Translations under genes and position numbers: made by a program
Origin: Hyphodiscus hymeniophilus
Taxonomy: Eukaryota; Ascomycota; Leotiomycetes; Helotiales; Hyphodiscaceae
Length of the DNA stretch: 64,000 bases
Assembly: GCA_016508695.1 (NCBI GenBank)
Contig: VNKQ01000021.1
Location: forward strand, 236,313 to 300,312
Direction: 5' to 3'
Notes under the pieces: model-generated
Database searches by the model: none
The model's input: only the letters and a program-made list of their open reading frames with translations
What the model was told of the DNA's origin: nothing
Part shown: positions 47,431-58,195 of the stretch, in pieces
Layout of the letters: every line of letters begins with the position of its first letter
How positions within the stretch are numbered: the first letter of the stretch is position 1

Positions 47431-47880
47431 TCACCATCTAACTAACTCCCTCGCCCTCCCTTCCATCGCCTCCAACGCTCCTTGGAAAAACTCCATATCC
47501 CTCTCACTTCCCCACTTCACCTCAGGACTATTAGCATTCACCACAGCCTTCAAATTTTCCAACGGCGACGGATTCGGTCCCATACCCGGAAGCGGTGGAT
47601 CGGCACCATGTTTCAATAGCAGTTCTACAACGGGGAGATTCTCATGTTGGAGACTATGGTCGAAGAAGGTGTATTTGGTGGTATAGTGGAGTGGTCGCCC
47701 GATGCTGCGTTCAGGGCGGGAGGCGCCGTCCAGTTCGTGCGGGTCGAAGCCAGATAAGCCAGATTCAAGGGCCGCGAGCATGGTGGTGAGTTTTTCGGTG
47801 AGAGAATGGCCGGAAACCGGCTCCCAGTGGAGGGCGGTATTCTTGAGCTTCCCAGGGGGGTGATTTGGTGATTGTGACAT
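47431..47880 (-). CDS. Small ankyrin-repeat protein
   Basis: Intronless 149-residue protein from the ATG at 47880. Residues about 60-97 contain one clear ankyrin repeat (GRPLHYTTKYTFFDHS then LPVVELLLKHGADPPLPG) with the VVELLLKHGAD core, preceded by a degenerate one. The C-terminus is a helix rich in Glu/Arg. Ankyrin repeats mediate protein-protein contacts; no catalytic domain is attached, so the role is unknown. Size and frame look complete. It is the telomere-distal end of the compact run of intact genes. Confidence 0.7.
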   Translation of the reverse strand: MSQSPNHPPGKLKNTALHWEPVSGHSLTEKLTTMLAALESGLSGFDPHELDGASRPERSIGRPLHYTTKYTFFDHSLQHENLPVVELLLKHGADPPLPGMGPNPSPLENLKAVVNANSPEVKWGSERDMEFFQGALEAMEGRARELVRW

Positions 47881-48260
47881 TTTGGATAAAGATGTAGAAT
47901 ATTGGACGGAGTTGATAGCTTGATATACATGACGGAAGCACCAGTCTCAAAGGCGCTCTAGCGGCGTAGGTGTGAATATGAAGGTGAGTGTTATTCTTGT
48001 GGATTTCTTTTGGTGTATTTGGCAGCAAGCAAGATGATCGTAAAATAAACTCCATCATTGAAGTACTTACACGATCTTTTGAACCCGGGGTCGCCAAATG
48101 TTATCGAACATCGACTCGAGCAGCGATCGGCTAGGGTGTGATATTCGGGATCGTACTGTGGAAGCAACGTATATCGCACTGAATCCTCCATGCAGTCATA
48201 TATGTGCCCGCCCGAGTGCATTCGATTTGAAGGCAGACAGAGCTTTTCAGCATACAGCCC

Positions 48261-49382
48261 TTAACCCTTCCGTAACTTTGCCAATGCCGCAGCAACTCCA
48301 CCAGTCAGTTCCTCTTCTCTTCTTGCCATTTCCCTCCTCTGCTCCCGGGCGGCCTTCGCTTCTTCTTCGGCCACTGCAGCAACCAAAGCCTCTTCGTCGT
48401 CGTCATCTGGGTCCCACAAATGAAACTGCTCTGTAGACTTCTCTCCTGATTCCCTTTCTTCCTCTGCTGCTCTGGCTGGCACTTTGCTCAGCGGCACAAC
48501 TCGATCCAACACATCTAGCTCATCTCCCTCCAGTGTCGACTCATTCCTCATCAATCCTCTCTTTGTTGCCTTCCTCGCCCTAAACGGCTCATCAACCACA
48601 CTACACCATCTCCGCACTTTCTTCTCACCCCATCCTCCAATAACAGCGACTTCCTCTGGTCTTGCGTTGATAGCGGCCCTCACACTTCCAAATGCACTGA
48701 CCAAAGACACAGCATCTGTCTTGTTGATACTCCTCGGCACCGTAACAAAATCCACCAGTTTCTCCGCATATCCCTTACTCTCGGTCCCTCTGATCGCGCT
48801 AGCATTCGCATGCTCATAACTTTTGTACAGCTCTAAATATCTCGCAGCCTCGGCAGCACTCCAGCACAAGATGACCGTAACGTTGTTCACCATGCTGGTC
48901 TTCGAAAGCTCCTTCAGGGTTTCCTCATGATTCCCGATATCCACCATGACTAGTAGTACCCGCAAGTTGTACTTCCCTGCCAGCTGTTTTACTCGGTTGT
49001 AAATGTATTCGGGGTGTAAACGGTGGTATTTGAGAGAGAGAAAGAGGGCGCAAGTCGTGAGACCAAGGCCATAATCGGCGGGGATATCGGAAAACTCCCA
49101 TACAGAGCGGAGGTTCGTGAGGATTGGGTTACCCCGTTGGCGGGGCGAGACAATAATCGAGGAGCCTGATGATTTTGTAGATATCACTTGTGGAGTTGGT
49201 TGAACGACTTTGGGGCCTACTGAGGTCGCAGTTGGAGGAGCGCGATCAAGGCGTTGGGGGAGAGGCTGCTGGATGCGCTGCGGCGTGGGTTGCTGGACTC
49301 GCGAAGGCTGTGATGTTGCCTCTGAAGCCGCTAGAGCTGCTAGGAAGTCTGCATCAGCACCGAAATCGTCGTCGTCGTCCAT
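48261..49382 (-). CDS. RAD10: DNA repair protein RAD10/ERCC1/Swi10
   Basis: Intronless 373-residue protein from the ATG at 49382. After a disordered, Gln/Pro-rich N-terminus, residues about 80-200 form the ERCC1 central domain: RGNPILTNLRSVWEFSDIP, DYGLGLTTCALFLSLKYHRL, HPEYIYNRVKQL and RVLLVMVDIGNHEETLKEL. Residues about 210-265 carry the helix-hairpin-helix region (VPRSINKTDAVSLVSAFGSV then WGEKKVRRWCSVVDEPF). The C-terminal tail is acidic and Glu/Ala-rich, as in filamentous fungi. RAD10 forms a heterodimer with RAD1/XPF that cuts the 5' side of lesions in nucleotide excision repair and trims flaps in single-strand annealing; ERCC1 lacks the nuclease active site itself. No damage to the frame is seen. 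Confidence 0.93.
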   Translation of the reverse strand: MDDDDDFGADADFLAALAASEATSQPSRVQQPTPQRIQQPLPQRLDRAPPTATSVGPKVVQPTPQVISTKSSGSSIIVSPRQRGNPILTNLRSVWEFSDIPADYGLGLTTCALFLSLKYHRLHPEYIYNRVKQLAGKYNLRVLLVMVDIGNHEETLKELSKTSMVNNVTVILCWSAAEAARYLELYKSYEHANASAIRGTESKGYAEKLVDFVTVPRSINKTDAVSLVSAFGSVRAAINARPEEVAVIGGWGEKKVRRWCSVVDEPFRARKATKRGLMRNESTLEGDELDVLDRVVPLSKVPARAAEEERESGEKSTEQFHLWDPDDDDEEALVAAVAEEEAKAAREQRREMARREEELTGGVAAALAKLRKG

Positions 49383-49636
49383 CGTTTGTTGCGACGATGA
49401 AGTAGTTTAAGCTTCAAGTTGCGTGGAGACGACCCTCTGCTGCCCCTCCTTGGCCCATTCCTTGCACGTGGAGTTTGATTGGTGGACAGATGTAAGGTGC
49501 CAATGGATCGCAGCCTTGCTCAAATTCTCCCCCGCCATTGAACTGACTGACTGACTGTCTATATTGCGCTTTTAAATCATCACTTGGTCTCTACACAATT
49601 TTCTCCTGACATTTGAGGAGTGTGATCTATGCAGAA

Positions 49637-50465
49637 ATGGCTTCTTCAGAAGATTCGAATGATCATCTCATCAAATCCACAGACCCTCAACACCCCGCCA
49701 ACCTGATACCAGAGCTCTGCAAGAAGTTCTGGACTTTAGGTTGGGTTACAGGAACTGGCGGAGGGGCGAGTATTCGTAACGAGTTAGTTCTATAACACAA
49801 TTGCAGTTCCTCCATGCTAATCTTTCCCTAGTGACCTGGTCTACCTCGCTCCCTCCGGCGTTCAGAAAGAGCTTATGAAACCAGAAGATATCTATGTTCT
49901 CGAACTCTCCAAGCAACTCGATCCCAAAAAGCGAATCTACTTGCGCTCTCCACCTGCTTTCAAGCCCTCTCAATGTACCCCTCTCTTCATCGCAGCCTTC
50001 ACCAAGTGCGGAGCTGGATGCTGCATACACACACATTCGCAATGGGCAGTCCTCGTTACTCTCCTACTCGAAAACAGCCAAAGTTCGAATAAGACAGAAT
50101 TCGAGATCAACAACATTGAGCAGATCAAGGGCTTTGGGAGGGGTTTCCAGAAGCAGGGAAATTTGGGATACCATGATACATTGAGGATCCCGGTCATTGA
50201 GAATACGCCGCATGAAGAGGATCTGACGCAGAGCTTGTCGGCGGCTATGGATCAGTATCCTGATACGTATGCGGTGTTAGTAAGGAGGCATGGTGTTTAT
50301 GTTTGGGGAGAGACGGTTCACAAGGCTAAGACACAGTGTGAAAGGTAAGTGTATATGCGCTCCACCTTGGAGTGTGGCTAATGAATGTATAGTTTGGATT
50401 ACCTCTTTCAGCTGGCAGTTGAGATGAGGAAGCTTGGAATTCCATGGCTGAGTGATATTCCTTGA
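49637..50465 (+). CDS. MDE1: Methylthioribulose-1-phosphate dehydratase
   Basis: Three exons (49637-49782, 49832-50344, 50393-50465) give 243 residues. Donors are GTTAGT and GTAAGT. The class II aldolase fold is clear: GWVTGTGGGASIRND near the N-terminus, LVYLAPSGVQKELMKPEDIYV, then the zinc-site motif CCIHTHSQWAV (HTH) and a third His in RRHGVYVWGET. The tail LAVEMRKLGIPWL is typical. The enzyme dehydrates 5-methylthioribulose-1-phosphate in the cytoplasmic methionine salvage pathway. Length is as expected for the family. It is divergent from RAD10 (255 bases between start codons), so the two may share a promoter. Confidence 0.92.
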
Positions 50466-50824
50466 TGATAAAACGAAAGCCTTGGATTTTACAGAACAAT
50501 GAGAAGACTGCTCCTAAACAATCCGAACCCGGGAAAAGCTTTCAACGGTTGAGGCGCAAGAGGACCGCAAAGTGATGGAGTTGAAGGCGGCGGTGGTTTC
50601 TCGAACTCAAGCATATGTTTGGGAGCGTTGAGCGTGCGACCAGATTGGAAAGTTTTGTACGAAATAGATAGATAGAGATTTGGCTAAAGCAGCTATCTAG
50701 GGACTATTATGGAATTGTGTCGTCGGCGTTTTTGACATCAAGCTCCGATCTTACCGTAGCCTGACACAGATATACAGACTCTTCGACAATCTCCGACTCA
50801 TGAAACTCAATCTCTTCATACTCA

Positions 50825-51787
50825 ATGATAGAAATTTTGAAGCTGCAGCCATGCCTTCGTTCATCATGTCTGCGTCCTCAATCCACAGAATTCCTACGCC
50901 GTAATCTAGCAACAGCTGCGAAGCCATCTTCGAAAACATCTCCATCGCCCAAACCACGACCTTATCTCAACTTCCCTCCTTCCTCTCTCTCGTACCACTG
51001 GGATACACTCCCTCCTACATCCGAGCAATTGGCGCATGCGACGAAGTTCTTCCAAGTCCAACCGCCAGAGTTCCTCTGGTCGGCACCAAAATTTCACTCC
51101 ATGTCATTTGGCGACAGCCCGGAAGTCTGTTTTCTGGGACGATCCAATGTCGGCAAATCATCTCTGCTGAACGTGATTCTGGGCAGACAAATGGCACATA
51201 CCAGCTCAAAAAGGGGGCGGACGAAAATGATGAATGCCTTCTCGGTCGGTGGACCTTCAAATCATGGGAAGAACCGATTGGTGGTGCTGGACATGCCTGG
51301 GTACGGGAAAGGAGGACGAGCGGAATGGGGCGAGGAGGTGCTGAAGTACCTGGGGAAGCGGAAACAGTTGACGAGAGCGTTCCTGCTGGTGGATGCTGAA
51401 CACGGGGTCAAGGAGAGCGACTTGCAGCTTCTGAGTCTGTTCAAACAGGAGGAGATACCATACCAGGCTATTTTGTCGAAGGTGGACAAGATTCTGTTTC
51501 CTGGCAGCAGATTGCCCAGTGAAGGAGCTTTGGAGGCTAGGTTTTCCGACCTAAGGAGGACCATGGAGAAGGTGAAAGAGGCCGTACAACCTAATACCGA
51601 GGATGATGGAGGGGCAGTGGGAGAAGTCATCGCTTGCTCTTCCGAGAAGTTTGAAGGCAAAAGGCTGGGTATCGATGCAGTACGCTTTGCTATGTTGCAG
51701 GCTGCTGGACTGGAATATCGGCCGAAAGTCGAATTGGCTATTCCACAAGAGATTGTGCCATACGAGAAGATTTTTGGGACTCTTTGA
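50825..51787 (+). CDS. MRX8: Mitochondrial EngB/YihA-type GTPase (MRX8-like)
   Basis: Intronless 320-residue protein from the ATG at 50825. The first about 45 residues are Arg/Ser-rich without acids (CLRSSCLRPQSTEFLRRNLA), a likely mitochondrial presequence. GTPase motifs follow: G1 GRSNVGKSS (about 105-113), G2 region KRGRTKMMNAF, G3 DMPGYG (about 158-163), G4 SKVD (about 218-221) and a G5-like ACSS. This is the EngB/YihA subfamily; in yeast the mitochondrial member is MRX8, linked to mitoribosome function and translation. The C-terminus is longer than in bacterial EngB but like other fungal members. The frame is complete. Confidence 0.88.
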   Translation: MIEILKLQPCLRSSCLRPQSTEFLRRNLATAAKPSSKTSPSPKPRPYLNFPPSSLSYHWDTLPPTSEQLAHATKFFQVQPPEFLWSAPKFHSMSFGDSPEVCFLGRSNVGKSSLLNVILGRQMAHTSSKRGRTKMMNAFSVGGPSNHGKNRLVVLDMPGYGKGGRAEWGEEVLKYLGKRKQLTRAFLLVDAEHGVKESDLQLLSLFKQEEIPYQAILSKVDKILFPGSRLPSEGALEARFSDLRRTMEKVKEAVQPNTEDDGGAVGEVIACSSEKFEGKRLGIDAVRFAMLQAAGLEYRPKVELAIPQEIVPYEKIFGTL

Positions 51788-51967
51788 GAGGATACTCATG
51801 ACACTACACCACCTTACGCCCATATCTGCAAAGTAAACGCCCTAAGGCTGTGCGGTTGGCTCGTCTGTTGCAAAAGTCTTTACACTCCGATATGCTAACA
51901 GGACGACTGTGCTTGAACTTAAGAGGGAAGCGAAGACCCGTATCATTTGAGCGATTCAACTTGTGTT

Positions 51968-53352
51968 TTACATTTCAACTATCTTATCATCATCACTATC
52001 ATTATCTGCCTCCTGCGTGTGCCAAGCGCCCGCTCCACCTACAGCTTGAGGATGTTCAGACTTCTTGGGATTTCTCACCAAAGCTGTCATGCCCCCATCA
52101 GCTTTCTCCTCTCCCTGCTCATCTCGCATGAGGACTTGAACCAAGCGCTCGCACACCTCTCTAACGCCCTCGTCTTCAACCCGCATATGCGTCTCTCTCA
52201 GTATAGGGTAAACCTTTACTTCGCGCATCAAATCTCGTCCCTCCCTCGTAGTTGTCAAAAGCATTAACGTCTCGATGTGCGTCTGTGTGATGTTTGGGTC
52301 CGGCTCCCGCTGTTTATCAGGTGGGAGCATTTGAAGGTCTTCCAGCATGTTTTCGTTGTCTTCGTCCGAATATTCCTCATTTCCTGTGATGGGAAGGAGG
52401 AGATAGGGTAAGATGTTTATCTCATCCGTACTGAGAAAAGCCGGATGTGAGTCAATCTCAAAAGCGACATTTTTTATTGTGCTTGCTACTCCTTTCCTTC
52501 TTATCTCACTCTTATGTTCCGTGAACACGGTAAGTTTCGTGAGAGGCACCACGCTATCATATTCCTGCCGCGTGAGAAAATAGCGTCGTCCTTCGGAATG
52601 TTTTGCTAAATCGGCGAAGAGGTAAGACAGGTAATCATAGTTTGCCTCTTTGTTGTAGGTCCCATCTGCGCCTTTCACGAAGAGGTCGAGGAGCTGGTCA
52701 ATTACTAGGTTGTTCGAGGCGAGTTCCTTGGGCGCTGGACGCTCGATTGTGAGGATATCTTTGAGCTGGTCAAATTTTGCAAGATTCGCAAGAAGCATGG
52801 AGATCTCATTTGCATTTGGTTCGGAGGGGTTCTGGGGTTTATAGAGGTTAGTGAGAATGAGCGGGTATGTAGGTGTGGAAATGAGGTGTGGTGTAGGACT
52901 AGCATACTGTTATGCGGCTAAGTAGTGTTTTCATGAAGTCCTTGTCCGAAGCAAGGTTTTCCAGGATCTCACGATCCGTAGAGAGGTTGATGAGAATTGT
53001 GAGCGCATCTTTTGCTATTTGCTGGACATCTATCAATCCTAAAATCTGCAAATAAGTTTTGGGGGCGACCGACTTTGTAGTCACGGACAAGAAGCTTGAG
53101 ATCGGATATTGGCAACAGCTGGTTCGTTTTGAACACCGCCGGTTGTGAAGTTGAATAAGGAATGAGATTCTCGACGGCTGTAGTGGCGCAAGTCAGCGTT
53201 TGGGGTTTGAAAAAGAGAAGTTGATGAACAAACCAAGTTGTCGTATTTGAGTGTTGCCATGAGATATGAAGTCCACCAACTGTTGGGATAAATTAGCTGC
53301 GGGGCCCAGGCTCGTGAGTCTGGAGGCGAACCTCTTCTAGTTCTGTAGGCAT
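51968..53352 (-). CDS. HGH1: HGH1 family armadillo-like protein (eEF2 folding co-factor)
   Basis: Start ATG at 53352 (MPTELEE), then several short exons; the last intron is 52833-52907 (GTATGC...CCCAG), joining LLSRIT to NPSEPNANE, and the final exon is 52832-51968. Recognised blocks are DFISHGNTQIRQLAVENL, LTILINLSTDREILENL, SMLLANLAKFDQLKDI, YDYLSYLFADLAKHSEGRRY and KSEIRRKGVASTIKNVAFE, all typical of HGH1. The C-terminus is acidic after LMRDEQGEE. HGH1 is a cytosolic armadillo-repeat protein that helps fold elongation factor 2 with the TRiC/CCT chaperonin. The boundary of the intron near 53035-53090 is ambiguous (a donor at GTGACT keeps the frame). Otherwise the gene looks intact. Confidence 0.85.
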
Positions 53353-54071
53353 CGTGGAGATGTCTACGAATGCTTCGATTTCATCGAATCCAAAATATTT
53401 TGGAGGGGTTGACAAATCCGGACTACTTCAAGTTTCTGCCCGGATACCCCGCCTGTGACGCTTGGGACGGATTACATAAGGTAGATTCATCAATCGAGGA
53501 TAAGTTCTAGTCTGTAGAAGGTAGAACCACTGCGTATATACCACCCAAACCGGCATAGGAACCCGGCAGACTATTATCATCTAGTGTTTTCGCGTCGAAT
53601 TATGAATCTAGGTACATGTGAGGAGGTCTCGGGTTTCGAGAGGGCGGGCTGGAGTGTTGGCTCTTTGGAACGCTGGGAAGGTATCGAGTACATATTTGAC
53701 TTGTATTGACTTTTGATCCGTGGATGAAGGGTGAAGAGCAGAAGCTATTTGACGCCATCCGTAAACGATATCGAATGAGGGGAGGGGAGGTGTCAAGTGG
53801 TCTGCTGGTTGTGGATCCCAACTACAAGTTGTGATTTGTCTCACACGAAAAATGCCGGATGTACGAGTACCAAGTACAGCACAGCCACACGCTACAGTCT
53901 ACTATGTTATGCTTCAACGTCACCCGAGGGTCGCAGGTTTTTGAAATTTTGAATTTCTATAATACATTTAAGAGAGTCCTCAACAAAGGACTGTTAGGTC
54001 TGCTTCAACCAAGAAGCCTGACTCTAACAAGAGTCCTTCGCATGGCCTGACAGGTGCACATCGCTATGGAT
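53353..54071. other. Intergenic region, nothing recognised
   Basis: The promoter side of HGH1 and downstream sequence of the next gene. No motif-bearing ORF or RNA gene seen. Confidence 0.5.
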
Positions 54072-54227
54072 GAGGGAGATTGTCGCCGTAACAACAGCCT
54101 GACCGTTAACAAAGGGTCTCTCCAGTAGCCAACAGGCCCACATCGGTGCGAGGGAGATTATCGCCGTAACAACAGCCTGACCGTTAACAAAGGGTCTCTC
54201 CAAGAGCCAACAGGCCCACATCGGTAT
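54072..54227. repeat. Two tandem 78-base direct repeats
   Basis: Copies 54072-54149 and 54150-54227 are nearly identical (GAGGGAGATT, GCCGTAACAACAGCCTGACC, AAAGGGTCTCTCCA, AGCCAACAGGCCCACATCGG). The unit is a multiple of three. The right copy contains the last codons and stop of the minus-strand RGG gene; the left copy lies just beyond the stop. Confidence 0.9.
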
Positions 54228-56058
54228 GATTGTTCAACAGAAGTGTTGTGTGCTGCGACAGCCATTCCAAGCCATATCCTTGAGAATGGTATAGACTTTC
54301 CACGTCTAGCATATCCTCCACGGCCTCGATGGCCACCACGACCTCGAGCACCTCCACGACCTCCACGACCTCGAGGACCATTGGGTGCATCAGCTAGACC
54401 AGTGCTGGGAATACCAACACCAGGTCCGCCGTATCGGTATCCGGGAACTTGCCATAGGTGGGGTCGTTGGCTGGAACCGATTGCTGGAGCCGACGAGAGG
54501 AGAGCGTCCACGCGCTGTGCTGCACCAGTATTCAACGCACTGTCCTGGACTTCACCACTGAGTCTGGACATCAGAGGCTTGACTATCTGATCATCCCGAT
54601 CATCTCTGATAGGTGGAGGACGAGGCTTTGAATAACCACCGTCGTTATTCTTGCGACGCTTGATTCCCGCGCCAGTGTTATCCGTGGCAATGGGATCGAT
54701 ACCCGTTGTTTTGCCACTGTCATTTAAGCCCGATGCGACCCAGGACGCTGCCTGCCGACTAGGCCGTGCATCGCGGTCATTGGCCGGTTGCTTGCTGAAT
54801 TGCTGTTTAGCCAATTCCTCCATGGCCCTGCGTTTTCGTTCAGCTTCAGCGTAGTCGAACGCTGCGGCCTCGGCCTTGCTAACGAATCGCTTCTCTGGGA
54901 TTGCCAGAGTCAATCCGTTTGCCACTACGACCTGCTGGTAGTCGACAGAGTTCAGCAACTCCTCCAACTTCATATGGTTCCAAAGCGGAGCCTTATTCTG
55001 GCGAAAACCAATGAGAAGATTGCCTAGCTTCTTGTTTCGCGCAGCACTACCCTTTTTGCCTATGCGTGGGCAGTCTTCCGTGGCGTGGAAGGGTCTATCC
55101 TGTGTGGCGTTACCCGCCCCCACATTACATCCACCGCAAACGCGAACGGTACCATTCCCCGCTGTTGGACCAACACAATCCCGGCCTTGGTGATCCTGCT
55201 GTAGGCAGTTGCCACAGGGTTCGTCCTTTTCCTCATTGCTGTAATTGACGCCAGTGCCCTTCTTCAGCGGACGCATTTCTCTCTGGGAATTAGAGGCTTG
55301 AGGAACCACAGTCCTTGAATCCGAATATGAGCGCTTTCGAGAGTCCTCATATCCAGTTCCATATCCTGTTCCATATCCTGGTCCATATCTTTGGCTCTCC
55401 GAGTGAGAGGGACCAGTGTTTATGACCAGAACCGCTGTGGATCGTCAGTTGAAAGTTTAGATCTAGGCGGCTATGTCACTTACTAGGTCCACCATATCCT
55501 GGCATCGCTGCGTAGTATTAGTTGAAATGCTCGATTTTTTTATCCATATTACTTACTATGTCCACGATGTTCATGATGTCCTTGGAAGTATCCCGATGGA
55601 TCTGCGAAGCTTATTATTATCCCGTCCCCTCCAAGTTGACAATATCACGTACACTGTCTTGGTCCCTGGTAGTATCCCTGGGAATGTTCGTATGCTTGGT
55701 AGTATCCCGGTGGATCTGCGAAGTCATTATTCCCCCCTCTCCAAGTTGACAATATCACGTACACTGTCCCTGTCCTTGATAATATCCCTGAGGATGATCT
55801 GCGGAAGTCATCATTCCGTTCTGTCCAAGTTGATAATGAATGTCACGTACTCTGTTCTTGATGATATCGATCATCATATCCACGTTCGTATCCTTGATTA
55901 GGAGGAAGAGGGGGACGAGGAGGGGGACGGGGAGGGGGAGGAGGAGGGGCTGGGGGTTGATCTGCTATCTTTGATGATGGCTGTTGTTGTTGTTGTTGTT
56001 TGAAGTTCAGAGTTGATTTCAAAATGAGGTTTATGTGGGTGATGCGTTTTTGGGTCAC
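54158..56058 (-). CDS. Gly/Tyr- and RGG-rich protein with zinc-knuckle-like motifs and duplicated phase-1 exons
   Basis: Exons (minus): about 56058-55851, 55798-55763, 55715-55653, 55601-55557, 55507-55484 and 55434-54158. All five introns are phase 1 and the four middle exons are multiples of three. Exon 1 encodes polyglutamine and polyproline. Middle exons encode Gly/Tyr/Gln repeats (HPQGYYQGQGQ, PPGYYQAYEHSQGYYQG, PSGYFQGHHEHRGH). The last exon continues GPGYGTGYGTGYED, then Cys/His groups (CGNCLQQDHQGRDC, CGGC, HATEDCP) like zinc knuckles, then a C-terminal RGG box (RGRGGRGGARGRGGHRGRGG). Such proteins usually bind RNA or form condensates (inference). No ATG is found in the open part of exon 1; the first in-frame ATG is in the 24-base exon (about 55505). 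Introns flanking the middle exons are near-copies of one another. Family not named. Confidence 0.65.
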
Positions 56059-56823
56059 GTGACTGTATCACATCCACCTCAAAAGCGATGTGTATGCATC
56101 GCTAATGGATCTGCTCTTCACGGGAAATGCTGTACTCTGATGAGCCTGGGTCTAGGCCTACTGATTGAATTTTTATTGCTACAATATTGTGTGAATATGG
56201 TTGTCTGGTGGATGATTACAGCATACAAGGTTGCATATTCCTATGTTCTGTACCGATCCCTCTGCTGAAGGCATTGGCTGCCACTCTTGGAATGGCGGAA
56301 AGACTCTGTTACATAGAAAATCAAGGATATTCCTGTTACTCTCCATATGATAGACGTGATTTGTGATTTACGCCGTAATTCAGTGCGCCCTTCAGCAATA
56401 TCTTGTCTCTGTGCATTCGTTATTATGCCTGTCAGGGGGACTTGCTGGGAGTGATCAAGACCACATAGAGCCTCAGCTACTGGACATAGGGTTTAAATCT
56501 TTAGGTCAGCATTCCAGTAGAAGAATACTCGAGTGTCTTTCTCGAAGTTCAGAGCAAGCCGCTACCATTTATCCGCTCTTTAAGGTTATAAATCTTCATG
56601 ATTCTAAAACTCGAGACCACTCAAACACCGAATTACCATTTTGCAATTCTTCAATAATACAGCCTTGATAATCGGGCTCAGCTAGTATAGCAGATACAAT
56701 GAATGCGATCATCCAAGCTCGCCAGAGCAATATAAATCTTTCCCACGGTGCTTTCGCCCAAAACAGTCTAGCGTACTCGTCAAGTTCGGCCGATTTCCGA
56801 TCGCACAAATCCCACGGAAATTT

Positions 56824-56990
56824 GTCAATGGAATCGCCTTTATTGAGGAATCGCCTTTGTTAAGGAGTTGCCTTTGTTAAGGTAATCAATTATCCCTGTT
56901 GGGGGAGACATGTTTGTCAATGGAGTCGCCTTTGTTAAGGAGTCGCCTTTGTTAAGGCAATCAGTTATCTCTGTTGGGAGACATGTTTGT
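56824..56990. repeat. Nested tandem repeat (GTCGCCTTTGTTAAGGA units)
   Basis: Two larger copies (56824-56915 and 56916 to about 56988) each begin GTCAATGGA[AG]TCGCC, contain two or three 15-16 base units of [AG]TCGCCTTTGTTAAGG, and end TATC[CT]CTGTTGGG...GACATGTTT. They differ by one inner unit and point changes, as expected from slippage. Confidence 0.85.
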
Positions 56991-57739
56991 TAATAGAATC
57001 TCGGAGGATGTATGTGTTGGTGGAATCGCCTTCTTTCATTCACTTTGCAATTGAAACTTGATTGCGTACCTCTTCCAGTCAACTGAATGTGAAGTGACCT
57101 TGCTTCTGATCATCTTCAGTACTTGGAGTCATTTTGAACGTAGTGCGTCATGAGCGGAGTAGATATGTTCTTGTTCAAACCGGTGCCAATGAAGACACTT
57201 AAACCAATCCTAGACCTGGATCCGACTATCTTCCTAGACGTTTAAGAGAGAAGCATTCTGACTCATAAAGACATCTTGAATGATTATACATAATGGACTA
57301 GAGGTACTAGGTATATCAACAAGATGATACTTTTTGTTCCGCACAGCATCTTCTGCCTCTTCGGTCGATAGCTGGCCTCAATATACTTGTACAAACTCCA
57401 ACGTCAAGAATATACTTACAGACAAAGATAGTTTATATACCCGATTAGCTCTCCTATAATAATAGATACAGTATAAAATATATTACCGCAAGTAGTTGCT
57501 AACCTTTTCGAAGGTATGGCCCTTACGATCATTTACATACACCCTATCTAAGTATCTGATGACTCAATACTCACCCTGGCGCGGCATAGTTAGAATGATT
57601 TACTAATAAATCCTGCTTTAAATCCTGCTTGGTTCGACAGAAGAAGCCTAAGCTCAAATTAAGAATCGCTCTCTCTCCTGTATATACAGATATTGGTAGT
57701 ATTGAATAATATCGAGCTCAGAAGCTCGGTCTTGGTTAA

Positions 57740-58195
57740 GTATGTAGGTAATCTAGCCAACGTAGATGCTGGGAGCTGTTGGTGTTTCTAGTGTCGTTTG
57801 TTTTACATTAGGAGCCTGGCTTTGCTGTGCACCTTTGCGTATGTAATGCATATACGAGGAGATACTAGTGTTTTTGGTGGCGGGTACGCGCCACACTCTT
57901 GCTTATGCATTGTAAATGCGTGGAGTTATTAGTGTTGCTGTTGTTGGTATCAGATTAGGAAGCTTGCTACGTTGCTTGCTCTTAGGCATGTACTCAATCC
58001 AGCCAATGTATATGCAGAATCGTTAGTGTTGTTGGTGGCGGTTACGCGCCACACTCTTGTTTATGCAATGTAAATGCGGGGAGGTGGTGGTGTAGGTATT
58101 ATTGGTATCAGATTAGGAAGCTTGTTATGCTACTCGCTTCTAGGCATGTACTAATTCCAGCCAATGTATATGCAGAGTTGTTAGTGTTGTTGAAA
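57740..58195. repeat. Tandem repeat with a period of about 158 bases
   Basis: TACGCGCCACACTCTTG occurs at 57885 and 58043 (158 bases apart). Each copy is followed by TTATGCA(N)TGTAAATGCG, ATCAGATTAGGAAGCTTG, TAGGCATGTACT and CAGCCAATGTATATGCAGA. A third, degraded copy is upstream from about 57740 (AGCCAACGTAGATGCTGGGAG...). Function unknown. Confidence 0.8.

Noticed and set aside
54024..54221. Repetitive minus-strand ORF encoding two copies of a WACWLLERPF-containing segment
   Set aside because: It is just the 78-base direct repeat translated in another frame.
54243..55248. Several plus-strand Pro/Arg/Ser ORFs
   Set aside because: They are antisense shadows of the RGG-box gene, whose GC-rich codons keep the opposite strand open.
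56824..58195. Repeat arrays considered as a CRISPR-like array
   Set aside because: Units are contiguous tandem repeats without unique spacers, in a eukaryotic chromosome.
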